Shown: positions 8,563 to 19,903 of the stretch, in pieces | Numbering within the stretch: the first letter of the stretch is position 1 | How the letters are laid out: every line of letters begins with the position of its first letter | NCBI GenBank assembly: GCA_040384625.1 | Contig: JAZKIW010000006.1 | Coordinates: 1 to 64,000 of the forward strand | Origin: CADEEN01 sp040384625 | GTDB lineage: Bacteria > Pseudomonadota > Gammaproteobacteria > Burkholderiales > Burkholderiaceae_C | DNA length: 64,000 bases | Reading direction: 5' to 3' | Made by a program: the position numbers and the translations under genes | Notes under the pieces: model-generated | What the model was told of the DNA's origin: nothing | Databases searched by the model: none | Seen by the model: the letters and a program-made list of their open reading frames with translations, nothing else

Positions 8563-8748
8563 TCAGGGTCCCATGCGCGCGCGCACGAAGATCAATGCGA
8601 CGCCGACCACGGCGGCCACGACGCCGGCGCTCATCAGGGCCCAGGCCGCGACGTCTGCGCTCGGCAGCAGGAACCAGCCCAGGCTGAAGCCGAGCATGCC
8701 GCCGTAGATCAGCTTCCAGACCCACTTCTCGATCTGCTTTTGCTGCAT
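8563..8748 (-). CDS. Small two-helix membrane protein, unknown function
   Basis: A 61-residue protein I do not recognise. The N-terminus MQQKQIEKWVWKLIYGG is amphipathic and leads into a first hydrophobic segment (about residues 13-28), followed by a second (about 33-55, AALMSAGVV-like) and a basic end RARMGP; it is probably an inner-membrane hairpin. The start ATG overlaps the stop of the preceding acyl-CoA dehydrogenase as ATGA, so translation is coupled. Being embedded between a dehydrogenase and an SDR gene suggests a role in membrane anchoring or electron transfer of the pathway, but that is only inference. Confidence 0.72.
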   Translation of the reverse strand: MQQKQIEKWVWKLIYGGMLGFSLGWFLLPSADVAAWALMSAGVVAAVVGVALIFVRARMGP

Positions 8749-10568
8749 CAGGGGAACCATTCTTCGAGCATGTCGCGGTAAACCGGGTTGCGTGCTGCAG
8801 CGACGGCCAGCCACGGCCCCGTCTTCGGCAGCTCGTAAGCGAAGAAGTAACGCATCGCAGCGCGCTTGCCAAGGGCGAAGGCGTCGTCGCGGTTCTGGCA
8901 GGCCAGGGCCACGTCCAGCCAGAGCCAGGCCAGCACGGTGTGCCCGAAGGCCTGCAGGTAGGGCGTGGCATTCGCCAGTGCGTCCTCCGGCAGGCCTGTG
9001 GCCCAAGCCGACTTGGTCGTGGCACCGAGCGCCTGCAGCGCCGTGGCGAGCTCGTTCGCTGGTTCGGCCAGGCCCGCGGCATGGCCGGCGCGCTCGATCG
9101 TGCCGCTGATGTGCGTGGCCAGCAGCTTCAGCGCCGCACCGCCGTCCAGCGTCACCTTGCGGCCGAGCAGGTCGAGCGCCTGGATGCCGTGCGTGCCTTC
9201 GTGGATCATGTTCAGACGGTTGTCGCGCCAGTACTGCTCGACCGGAAAGTCGCGCGTGTAGCCGTAGCCACCGAGGACCTGGATCGCCAGGCTGTTGGCC
9301 TCCAGGCACCACTCGCTGGGCCAGCTCTTGGCGATCGGCGTCAGCACTTCGAGCAGGCTGCGCGCTTCGGCGGCGCGCTCTGGCATCCCGGTGTGTTGCT
9401 CGTCGACCAGGCGCGCGCAGTACAGCGCCAAGGCGAGGCCGCCTTCGACATAGGCCTTCTGCGCCAGCAGCATGCGGCGCACGTCGGCGTGATCGATCAA
9501 GCGCACGGGGGGTTGGGAGGCGTCCTTGCCCGCGCCGGTTATCGGCCGGCCCTGGGTGCGCTGGCGTGCGTAGTCGAGGCTCGCCTCGTAACCCGCCATG
9601 CCGAGCATCACCGCTCCGAGGCCGACGCCGATGCGCGCCTCGTTCATCATGTGGAACATGCAGCGCAGGCCGTCGCCAGCCGCGCCGACGCGATAGCCGA
9701 TTGCACCGGCCTTGTCGTCTGGTTTGAAACGGCCTTCACCGAAGTTGAGCAAGGCATTGCTGGTCCCTCGGTAGCCGAGTTTGTGGTTCAGTCCCGCGAT
9801 CACGACGTCGTTGCGCTCGCCGCTGAGCCGGCCCTGCGCGTCGACCAGCCACTTCGGCACGATGAACAGCGAGATGCCGCGCGTGCCGGGAGGCAGCTTG
9901 CCGTTAGGACCGGGGATCTTGGCCAGCACCAGATGCACGATGTTCTCGGTGATCTCGTGCTCGCCGCCGGAGATCCACATCTTGTGGCCCGTCAGGCGAT
10001 AGCGGGGGCCGAGCGCGTCGAACTCGAAAGCCTCGCCATCGGGCACGGCGCGCGTCGCGATGTCCGACAGTGAGGATCCGACCTGCGGTTCCGACAGGCA
10101 CATCGTGCCGAACCAGCGGCCCGCAAACTGCTTCCGAGCAAAGACCTCGCGCTGCGCCGGTGTGCCGTGGGCCATCAGCAGGTTCGCATTGCCGCCGGTG
10201 AGCATCGCGTAGCCCGACATCGCCACGCTGGCTCTGCTGAAGAAGGCGTTGGCCGCCATCTCGACGACGCAGGGCAGCTGCAAGCCGCCGACGCCGTAAT
10301 CCTGCGCGGCTGCGAGCATGCCCGAGTCGACATACGCCGCCAGCGCATCGTGCGTCGCCTGCGGCAGGACCACGCGCTCGCCGTCGAGCTTCGGTTCCTC
10401 GCTGTCGGACAGGCGGTTGAAGGGCGCGAACTTCTCGCGCGCGATGCGCTCGCAGGTGTCGAGCACGGCGTCGAAGGTGTCGCGGCTGTGATCGGCAAAG
10501 CGCGGGCGGTCGACCAGGGCTGCGATCCGCAGCCAGTCGTACAGCAGGAAGTCGAGCGTCGCGCGCAC
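8748..10568 (-). CDS. Acyl-CoA dehydrogenase with C-terminal extension
   Basis: A 606-residue FAD-dependent acyl-CoA dehydrogenase of the long type (about 600 residues with a C-terminal extra helical domain). Visible are MCLSEPQVGSSLSD (substrate/FAD loop), HKMWISGGEHEIT, VQVLGGYGYTRDFPVEQYWRD and the NMIHEGTHGIQALDLLGRK segment containing the usual catalytic Glu. It would introduce the 2,3-double bond into acyl-CoA and pass electrons to ETF. The start is GTG at 10568, ten bases after the thioesterase stop and with TGAGG upstream. The product is a main oxidative step of the operon; chain-length preference cannot be read. Confidence 0.9.
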   Translation of the reverse strand: MRATLDFLLYDWLRIAALVDRPRFADHSRDTFDAVLDTCERIAREKFAPFNRLSDSEEPKLDGERVVLPQATHDALAAYVDSGMLAAAQDYGVGGLQLPCVVEMAANAFFSRASVAMSGYAMLTGGNANLLMAHGTPAQREVFARKQFAGRWFGTMCLSEPQVGSSLSDIATRAVPDGEAFEFDALGPRYRLTGHKMWISGGEHEITENIVHLVLAKIPGPNGKLPPGTRGISLFIVPKWLVDAQGRLSGERNDVVIAGLNHKLGYRGTSNALLNFGEGRFKPDDKAGAIGYRVGAAGDGLRCMFHMMNEARIGVGLGAVMLGMAGYEASLDYARQRTQGRPITGAGKDASQPPVRLIDHADVRRMLLAQKAYVEGGLALALYCARLVDEQHTGMPERAAEARSLLEVLTPIAKSWPSEWCLEANSLAIQVLGGYGYTRDFPVEQYWRDNRLNMIHEGTHGIQALDLLGRKVTLDGGAALKLLATHISGTIERAGHAAGLAEPANELATALQALGATTKSAWATGLPEDALANATPYLQAFGHTVLAWLWLDVALACQNRDDAFALGKRAAMRYFFAYELPKTGPWLAVAAARNPVYRDMLEEWFP

Positions 10569-10578
10569 CTGTGCGGCC

Positions 10579-11016
10579 TCAGCCCTTCTCGCTCATCGCC
10601 ACGATGGTGCCCTGCGCCACGGCGCAGAGCTTCTCTTCGCCGTCCTTCACGGCGAACACGTCGCAGCGGCACACGGCCTGCGAGCGCCCCGCCGTGAGCG
10701 CCTCGGCGCGCGCGATGAGGCGCTCACCGACGGCGGGACGCACGTAGTTGATCTTGAACTCCGAGGTGACCGCGCCGTGTGGCTCCGCCAACGCAGTACC
10801 GCCGGCGTAGGTCAGCGCGTTGTCAGCCAGGTAGCTGACCACACCGCCGTGCGCGAACCCGTGCTGCTGCAGCAGGTCGGCGCGCAGTGGCAGCTCCAGC
10901 TGCACCCGGCCCGCTGTCAACGACGTCAATTCGGCTCCAAGCAGGCGGCTGAAAGCCTGCTGTTCCAGCTTCTCGCGGCCGAAGGCCATCCACTGCGAGG
11001 ACGTGAACGCGCTCAT
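10579..11016 (-). CDS. PaaI family hotdog thioesterase
   Basis: A 145-residue hotdog-fold thioesterase with the signature HGFAHGGVVSYLADNA (His56-Gly-Gly, Asp65) and SEFKINYVRPAVGERL. It is only distantly similar to the PaaI copy at 7294-7737, so the two are not a recent duplication and may differ in acyl specificity. It starts 3 bases after the thiolase stop and is followed 10 bases later by the long acyl-CoA dehydrogenase, so it belongs to the same transcript. Confidence 0.88.
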   Translation of the reverse strand: MSAFTSSQWMAFGREKLEQQAFSRLLGAELTSLTAGRVQLELPLRADLLQQHGFAHGGVVSYLADNALTYAGGTALAEPHGAVTSEFKINYVRPAVGERLIARAEALTAGRSQAVCRCDVFAVKDGEEKLCAVAQGTIVAMSEKG

Positions 11017-11019
11017 CGA

Positions 11020-12195
<1,176 letters not shown>

Positions 12196-12226
12196 GATCT
12201 GGATCCTTCGGTTCAGGTGAACGGCG

Positions 12227-14323
<2,097 letters not shown>

Positions 14324-14348
14324 GGCGGTGTTCCTTCTTCAGGGAAAA

Positions 14349-14362
14349 CGAACGATCGTTCG
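14349..14362. promoter_or_regulatory. Perfect palindrome, probable TetR-family operator
   Basis: The 14-base sequence CGAACGATCGTTCG is a perfect palindrome 26 bases upstream of the fadB-like ATG (14323). AACGANCGTT-type palindromes are typical operators of TetR-family repressors, including those controlling acyl-CoA metabolism. No TetR gene lies nearby, so the regulator would act in trans. The rest of 14324-14491 shows nothing further that I can name. Confidence 0.6.
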
Positions 14363-14491
14363 ATTCTAGAGTTCGAGCATGACGCGCTGGCGTCGCCGGG
14401 GTGACAGGCTACACCTTGCAGCGCGCGCCGCGCGAGACGCGCGACCTGTTCGGCCGTCCAAGTCCACGCCAGTGGACCTGGAGCCGCGGCC

Positions 14492-15187
14492 TCACACCTC
14501 GAGCCACTCCTTGCGGATGGCGGCATTGGCACGCAGCTCGGTCGGCGGGCCCTCGAAGACGATCTGACCATGGCCCATCACGAGGCAACGGTCGGCGACT
14601 TCGAGCGCGATGGTCAGCTTCTGCTCGACGAGCAGCACCGACATGCCGCGGCGCTTGAGCTCGCGCAGGTACTCGGCCACCAGTTCGACGATCTTCGGCG
14701 CCAGGCCTTCGGTCGGCTCGTCGATCATGATCAGCTCAGGGTCGCCCATCAGGGTGCGACACAGCGTCAGCATCTGCTGCTCGCCGCCCGACAGCACGCC
14801 CGCCTCGGTGTGCTGGCGCTCCTTGAGGCGCGGGAACAGCTCGTACATGTCGTCGAAGCTCCAACGCCCCCCCTGCTTCGAGCTCTTCTGGCCCAGCATC
14901 AGGTTCTGATGCACGGTTAGCTTGGGAAAGATGTCGCGGTTCTCCGGCACGTAGCCGATGCCGGCATGCGCGATCTCGAACGCCTTGCGGCCGAGGATCT
15001 GCTGTTCGCGCCAGATGATGCTGCCGTTGCCGTCGACCAGGCCCATGATGGTCTTGACCGTGGTCGATCGCCCCGAGCCGTTGCGCCCGAGCAGGGCCAC
15101 TATCTCGCCGGCACCGACCTCGAAGTGCACGCCGTGCAGCACATGGCTCTTGCCGTAGAAGGCGTGGACGTTGTCGAGCTTGAGCAT
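14492..15187 (-). CDS. livF: HAAT-type ABC transporter ATP-binding protein (LivF-like)
   Basis: A 231-residue ATPase subunit of a branched-chain-amino-acid-type importer. The signature LSGGEQQML, Walker B IMIDEPTEGL and the LivF ending are clear. The Walker A reads GRNGSGRST (residues 34-42): Arg40 replaces the usual Lys, encoded by CGA. I recall this variant in some Burkholderiales LivF proteins, so it may be tolerated rather than inactivating. The ATG at 15187 lies 8 bases after the livG stop. It is the last gene of the transporter set, 168 bases upstream of the fadB-like gene. Confidence 0.9.
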   Translation of the reverse strand: MLKLDNVHAFYGKSHVLHGVHFEVGAGEIVALLGRNGSGRSTTVKTIMGLVDGNGSIIWREQQILGRKAFEIAHAGIGYVPENRDIFPKLTVHQNLMLGQKSSKQGGRWSFDDMYELFPRLKERQHTEAGVLSGGEQQMLTLCRTLMGDPELIMIDEPTEGLAPKIVELVAEYLRELKRRGMSVLLVEQKLTIALEVADRCLVMGHGQIVFEGPPTELRANAAIRKEWLEV

Positions 15188-15195
15188 AGAGCGCT

Positions 15196-15972
15196 TCAGT
15201 GGCCGGCCTCGGCGACTTGGGAATCCGCCAAAACAGAGCCAAGATAGGCCTCCTGCACGCGCGGGTTGGCGCGCACCGCGTCGGGCGTGTCGAAGGCGAT
15301 GACCTGGCCGTAGACCAGGACTGCGATGCGGTCGGCCAGGCCGAACACGACACCCATGTCGTGCTCGACGGTGAGCAGGGTCTTGCCGGCCGTCACGTCG
15401 CGGATCAGGTTGACGAAGCGCCGCGTCTCGCTCTTGCTCATGCCCGCGGTCGGCTCGTCGAGCAGGATCACGTCCGAGCCGCCGGCGATGGTGACGCCGA
15501 TCTCGAGCGCGCGCTGCTCGGCATAGGTCAGGTTCATGGCCAGCACATCGCGTCGCTTGTCGAGCTTGATCATCTCCAGCACCTCGTCGGTGCGATCGTT
15601 GGCGTCGCGCAGGTCGGCCAGAAAGCGCCAGAACGCATAGCGGTAGCCCATATGCCAGAGCACGGCGCAGCGGATGTTCTCGAACACCGACAGGCGCGTG
15701 AACAAATTGCTGACCTGGAAGCTGCGCGCCAGGCCGAGGCGGTTGATCTCGTAGGGCGCGAGGCCGTCGATCCGCCGCCCGTTGAGCAGGATCTCGCCTG
15801 AGGTGGCGCCGAAGCGCCCGCTGATCAGGTTGAACAAGGTGCTCTTGCCGGCACCATTGGGGCCGATGATGGCCACACGCTCGCCGGCATTCACCGCCAG
15901 GCTGGTGCCGCGGATGATCTCGGTCTTGCCGAAGCTCTTGCACACGTCGCGCAGTTCAAGGGCGACGGTCAT
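15196..15972 (-). CDS. livG: HAAT-type ABC transporter ATP-binding protein (LivG-like)
   Basis: A 258-residue ATPase. Walker A GPNGAGKST (residues 37-45) is canonical; the signature is LTYAEQRALEIG and Walker B VILLDEPTAGMS. Together with the LivF-like partner it would energise uptake. The ATG at 15972 overlaps the livM stop (ATGA), and a longer frame upstream would sit inside livM. The name indicates family, not substrate; the lipid-gene context suggests an organic or fatty acid rather than leucine. Confidence 0.92.
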   Translation of the reverse strand: MTVALELRDVCKSFGKTEIIRGTSLAVNAGERVAIIGPNGAGKSTLFNLISGRFGATSGEILLNGRRIDGLAPYEINRLGLARSFQVSNLFTRLSVFENIRCAVLWHMGYRYAFWRFLADLRDANDRTDEVLEMIKLDKRRDVLAMNLTYAEQRALEIGVTIAGGSDVILLDEPTAGMSKSETRRFVNLIRDVTAGKTLLTVEHDMGVVFGLADRIAVLVYGQVIAFDTPDAVRANPRVQEAYLGSVLADSQVAEAGH

Positions 15973-17276
15973 AGGGCCTCCCGACGCTTGATTTCCTTCT
16001 CGATCTCTTCCTGGATCGTGCCCCACTGGCGCACGAACTCGCGCCGCGTCAGCTCGAACAGGCCCAGCCCCGTCACGAGCACCAGGCCGGCACCGATCCA
16101 GCTGTCAAAAGCCTTGGCGTCCAGGCTCGCGCCCATGAAGCGCATGCCCGAGCCGAGTGCGCCGTTGAGTTGCAGGTGGTAGACCATCTCGATCATCGCC
16201 CCCGCACCGGCGAGCACCACGAAGGCCGTGCCGGCCAGGGCCAGGTAGGCGGTCCACAAGTTGCGCAGCTTGCCGAAGGCGGCCAGGCGCAGGTTCATCA
16301 TGATCAGGCTCGAGATCCCGCCCGGTGCATACATCACCATGAAGACGAAGACCAGGCCCAGATAGAGCAGCCAGGCTTGCGTCAGCTCCGACAGCAGCAC
16401 CAGGGACAGCACCATCAGCACGGCGCCGATGATCGGGCCGAAGAAGAACACCGCGCCGCCGAGGAAGGTGAACAGCAGGTAGGCGCCGGAGCGCGCCGCA
16501 CCGACGACTTCGGCCGTCACGATCTCGAAGTTGAGCGCCCCGAGCCCGCCGGCGATGCCAGCGAAGAAACCCGAGATCATGAACACCAGGAAGCGCACGC
16601 GCTGCGTGCTGTAGCCGATGAACTCGACCCGCTCCGGGTTGTCGCGCACCGCGTTCAGCATCCGCCCCAGAGGCGTGCGTGTCAGGGCGAACATCGCCGC
16701 GGTCGAGACGAAGCAGTAGACGGCGATCAGGTAATACACCTGCAGCTGCGGGCCGAACGTGATGCCCAGGCGCGCCGGGCCGGCGACGCGATTGCCACTG
16801 ATGCCGCCTTCCCCGCCGAAGAACTCAGGAATCATCAACGACATCGACCACACCAGCTCACCGATGCCCAGGGTGATCATCGCGAACGTGGTGCCGGCCT
16901 TCTTGGTGCTGACGTAGCCGAGCACCGCGGCGAACGCGAGCCCGGCCAGGCCACCGACCAGGGGCACCAGGCTCACGGGCAGCGGCAGGTGGCCGGCGCT
17001 CACCAGGTTCAGCGTGTGGATCGCCAGGAAGGCGCCCAGGCCGCTGTACACCGCGTGGCCGAAGCTCAGCATCCCGCCCTGGCCGAACAGGATGTTGTAG
17101 GCCAGGCAGGCGATGATCGCGATGCCCATCTGCGACAACATGGTGTGGGCGAATCCCGTCGTCCAGATCAGCGGTGCAACGCCGAGCAGCAAAGCGTACA
17201 GCGACCACAACACCACCCGGCCGACGTTGTACGGCTTGAAGTGGTAATGCTGACGACCTTCGTGGATACGCGGCAT
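15969..17276 (-). CDS. livM: HAAT-type ABC transporter permease (LivM-like)
   Basis: A 435-residue inner-membrane permease. After a short basic N-terminus there are about ten hydrophobic segments; the family motif region NILFGQGGMLSFGHAVYSGLGAF is present around residues 60-82, and VRDNPERVEFIGYSTQRVRF is the cytoplasmic loop contacting the ATPase. A C-terminal extension adds another membrane segment followed by a charged tail (EEIEKEIKRREAL). It lies 89 bases after livH and overlaps livG. It should form the translocation pore together with LivH. Confidence 0.92.
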   Translation of the reverse strand: MPRIHEGRQHYHFKPYNVGRVVLWSLYALLLGVAPLIWTTGFAHTMLSQMGIAIIACLAYNILFGQGGMLSFGHAVYSGLGAFLAIHTLNLVSAGHLPLPVSLVPLVGGLAGLAFAAVLGYVSTKKAGTTFAMITLGIGELVWSMSLMIPEFFGGEGGISGNRVAGPARLGITFGPQLQVYYLIAVYCFVSTAAMFALTRTPLGRMLNAVRDNPERVEFIGYSTQRVRFLVFMISGFFAGIAGGLGALNFEIVTAEVVGAARSGAYLLFTFLGGAVFFFGPIIGAVLMVLSLVLLSELTQAWLLYLGLVFVFMVMYAPGGISSLIMMNLRLAAFGKLRNLWTAYLALAGTAFVVLAGAGAMIEMVYHLQLNGALGSGMRFMGASLDAKAFDSWIGAGLVLVTGLGLFELTRREFVRQWGTIQEEIEKEIKRREAL

Positions 17277-17365
17277 ATCAGCTCAACCGGCAGGCTTCGC
17301 GCTTCGCGGCACTCGCGCCGCCATGCAAGGCCGTTGGTGAAGGACTCCCAGGGTGCCGATTCACG

Positions 17366-18394
17366 TCAATCCTCCCGCGTGCCGAGCAAGCCCTTGGGCC
17401 GCAGGATCAGGATCAGCACCAGGAGCAGGTACGGCAAGATCGGCGCCGCCTGGGCCAAGGTCACCTTGGCCAGCGGGTACGCCAGATCTCCCGGCACGAT
17501 TTGCCAGCCGATGGTGGCGGCGGCGTGGACGAGGGACTTGTCGACCGTCAACGGCAGGGTCTGCAGCAGGCCGATGACGAGAGACCCGACGAAGGCGCCG
17601 GCCAGCGAACCCATGCCGCCGACCACTACCACGACGAAGATGATCGAGCCGACGATCGCCGCCATCGACGGCTCGGTGACGAAGGTCATGCCGCCGACCA
17701 CACCGGCCAGTGCAGCGAGGGCGCAGCCGCTGCCGAAGACCAGCATGAAGACGCGCGGCACGTTGTGGCCGAGCGACTCGACCATCTCGGGCTGGGTCAG
17801 CGCAGCCTGAATCACCAGGCCGATCCGGGTGCGCGTCAGCAGCAACCACAACGCCAGCAGCATCACCAGGGCCACCCCCATCATGAAGGCCCGCGTGGCT
17901 GGGAAGGTCGAGCACTGGATGAGCACACCAGCCGCGGCGGCACAGCGCTCGGGCGCGGTGCCCCAGGCGAAGCCCAGTCCGTCACGCGACGACTGCAGGA
18001 TCGTGAAGGCCGAGCCGCGCAGGCTCTCTGGCGGCAATGCCGGCACAGACGACAGGCCCCAGACCAGCTTGACCAGCTCGAGGATCACATAGGTCACGCC
18101 GAAGGTGATCAGCAGTTCGGGCACATGGCCGAACTTGTGCACACGGCGCAGCGCGGTTCGCTCGAACAACGCACCCAGGATGCCGACCAGCAGCGGCGCG
18201 ACGAACAGCGCGACCCAGAAGCCCAACACGCCGGTGATGGCATAACCGAAGTAGGCGCCGAGCATGTAGAAGCTGGCGTGTGCAAAGTTCAGCACACCCA
18301 TCATGCTGAAGATCAGCGTCAGCCCGGAACTCAACATGAACAGCAGCAGCCCGGAGCTGATGCCGTTCAGGACATTAATGAGCAGCTGGTCCAC
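17366..18394 (-). CDS. livH: HAAT-type ABC transporter permease (LivH-like)
   Basis: A 342-residue permease with the LivH N-terminal motif LINVLNGISSGLLLFMLSSG, then MGVLNFAHASFYMLGAYFGY and about eight to ten hydrophobic helices; ALTQPEMVESLGHNVPRVF is the coupling loop and the protein ends LILILRPKGLLG as in the family. The middle contains an unusual insert (about residues 118-165, with the segment APERCAAAAG) between membrane helices, as in other betaproteobacterial homologues handling non-amino-acid substrates. It is separated from the binding-protein gene by a 120-base stretch with hairpins. Confidence 0.92.
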   Translation of the reverse strand: MDQLLINVLNGISSGLLLFMLSSGLTLIFSMMGVLNFAHASFYMLGAYFGYAITGVLGFWVALFVAPLLVGILGALFERTALRRVHKFGHVPELLITFGVTYVILELVKLVWGLSSVPALPPESLRGSAFTILQSSRDGLGFAWGTAPERCAAAAGVLIQCSTFPATRAFMMGVALVMLLALWLLLTRTRIGLVIQAALTQPEMVESLGHNVPRVFMLVFGSGCALAALAGVVGGMTFVTEPSMAAIVGSIIFVVVVVGGMGSLAGAFVGSLVIGLLQTLPLTVDKSLVHAAATIGWQIVPGDLAYPLAKVTLAQAAPILPYLLLVLILILRPKGLLGTRED

Positions 18395-18443
18395 GGTAGG
18401 CAGTGATGCAGGCGCACGGAGTTACCAAGTGGACGCCGCGGAT

Positions 18444-18497
18444 CCGGCTTCGCCGGTCCGCCAGCGTCGCCCCCTAGTGGGGGAGCGCCGCAGGCGC
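18444..18497. repeat. Triple GC-rich hairpin between livK and livH
   Basis: Three short perfect inverted repeats follow one another: CCGGC-TTC-GCCGG (18444-18456), CCCCC-TAGT-GGGGG (18470-18483) and GCGCC-GCA-GGCGC (18485-18497). The core GGGGGAGCGCCGC recurs in variant form at 57896-57913, so this looks like a dispersed intergenic element of the genome. Placed after the binding-protein gene it could also stabilise or attenuate the transcript, a common way to make more binding protein than permease. Confidence 0.6.
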
Positions 18498-18514
18498 TAC
18501 GGGGATGGGACCGT

Positions 18515-19768
18515 TCAGCCCGGCCGCTTCATCTGGCACGAGGTCGGCGTGCTGGAGACATAGGGCTCGTAGGTCTTGACGACCTGGAAGTTGTGGCCCG
18601 TGTTCTCGACACTGTAGTCGTTGGGCGCGGCACCGACCTTCTGCCAGGCCTGGATGTACAGGGTCTGCTGCAGCTGGTGATCGGCCTTGCGCAAGGTGAC
18701 CTCGCCGTTCAGGCTTTTCACCGACAGGCCTTCCATCGCCTCGGCGACCTTGACCGGCTGGGTGCTCTTGGCCTTGGCCATCGCGCCGCTCAGCAAAGCG
18801 TAGGCGTGGTAGACCTGGGCCGTGTAGTAGTCGTCGTTGAAGCGCTTCTTGTACTCGTCCATGATCTTGCGCGTCTCGGTCGACACACCGTACGGGAACA
18901 CGCTGACCTGGAACACGCGGCCGGCGGCATTGGCGCCCATGGCCGTCGGCGTGCCGCTGACGCCGGCGTAGTAGGTATAGAAGTTCGCGTTCAGGCCACC
19001 GTCATTGGCGGCCTTGACCAGCAGGGTCAGGTCAGACGACCAGTTGCCGGTGACCACGGTGTCCGCGCCCGAAGCCTTGATCTTGGCGATGTACGGCGCG
19101 AAGTCCCGCGTCTGCGCCAGCGGCGTCAGGTCCTCGCCGACGATCTGCACGTCGGGCCGCTTGCGTGCGAGGGTTTCCTTGGCGAACTTGGCCACCTGGT
19201 GCCCGTGGGCGTAGTTCTGGTTGATCAGGTAGACCTTCTTGATGTCCGCCTTGTCCTTCATGAAGGTCGTCAGCGCCTCCATCTTCATCGAGGTGTCGGC
19301 ATCCATGCGGAAGTGCCAGAAGCTGCACTTGCTGTTGGTCAGGTCGGGATCGACCGCCGCGTAATTCATGAACACCACCTCCTTGCCGGGGTTGCGTTCG
19401 TTGTACTTGTTCAGGAAGTCGATGATCGCCGTCGCCGGGCCGGTGCCGGTGCCCTGCGCGATGTAGCGGATACCCTGGTCAATGGCCGCCTGCAAGGCAT
19501 TGACGGTTTCCTGCGGGCTCAGCTTGTTGTCGAACGAGACGATCTCGAACTTGACGCCGGCCGGGTTGCTCTTGTTGAAGTGCTCGGCCAGGAACTGGAA
19601 GCTGCGCAACTGGTTCTGACCAGTGGCCGCGGTGAGGCCGGTGAGCGCATCGATCCAGGCGATCTTGACGGTCTCGCCGCGCTGGGCCAGGGCGCTGCCG
19701 CTGGTAAGGACCAGCACCGCTGCGCTCGCCACGGTCAATCCACACAGTCGCTGGGTGGTCGTCTTCAT
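18515..19768 (-). CDS. ABC transporter periplasmic substrate-binding protein (LivK-like)
   Basis: A 417-residue periplasmic-binding-fold type I protein. Signal peptide: MKTTTQRLCGLTVASAAVLV region ending SALAQ; mature protein begins RGETVKIAWIDALTG. IDQGIRYIAQGTGTG and YLINQNYAHGHQVAKF match the ligand-binding lobes of HAAT proteins. I chose the ATG at 19768 since a Shine-Dalgarno AAAGGAG precedes it and a signal peptide starts there; another in-frame ATG is at 19789. It is the first gene of the transporter set and lies 135 bases downstream of the acyl-CoA synthetase. Confidence 0.9.
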   Translation of the reverse strand: MKTTTQRLCGLTVASAAVLVLTSGSALAQRGETVKIAWIDALTGLTAATGQNQLRSFQFLAEHFNKSNPAGVKFEIVSFDNKLSPQETVNALQAAIDQGIRYIAQGTGTGPATAIIDFLNKYNERNPGKEVVFMNYAAVDPDLTNSKCSFWHFRMDADTSMKMEALTTFMKDKADIKKVYLINQNYAHGHQVAKFAKETLARKRPDVQIVGEDLTPLAQTRDFAPYIAKIKASGADTVVTGNWSSDLTLLVKAANDGGLNANFYTYYAGVSGTPTAMGANAAGRVFQVSVFPYGVSTETRKIMDEYKKRFNDDYYTAQVYHAYALLSGAMAKAKSTQPVKVAEAMEGLSVKSLNGEVTLRKADHQLQQTLYIQAWQKVGAAPNDYSVENTGHNFQVVKTYEPYVSSTPTSCQMKRPG

Positions 19769-19903
19769 GATGCCTGTCTCCTTTGACAACGGTCGCCCTC
19801 GCGATGGCGCTGGCGATGGCGCGACGTTAACGGAACGCGATGGGCGCCGGTCCCAGGGACTATCCCGAATCGCGGGCCGCGCGCAGCTGTCACACAGGCG
19901 ACA

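Noticed and set aside
16170..17810. 546-codon open frame on the plus strand
   Set aside because: Antisense to livM/livH; Gln/Arg/His-rich shadow.
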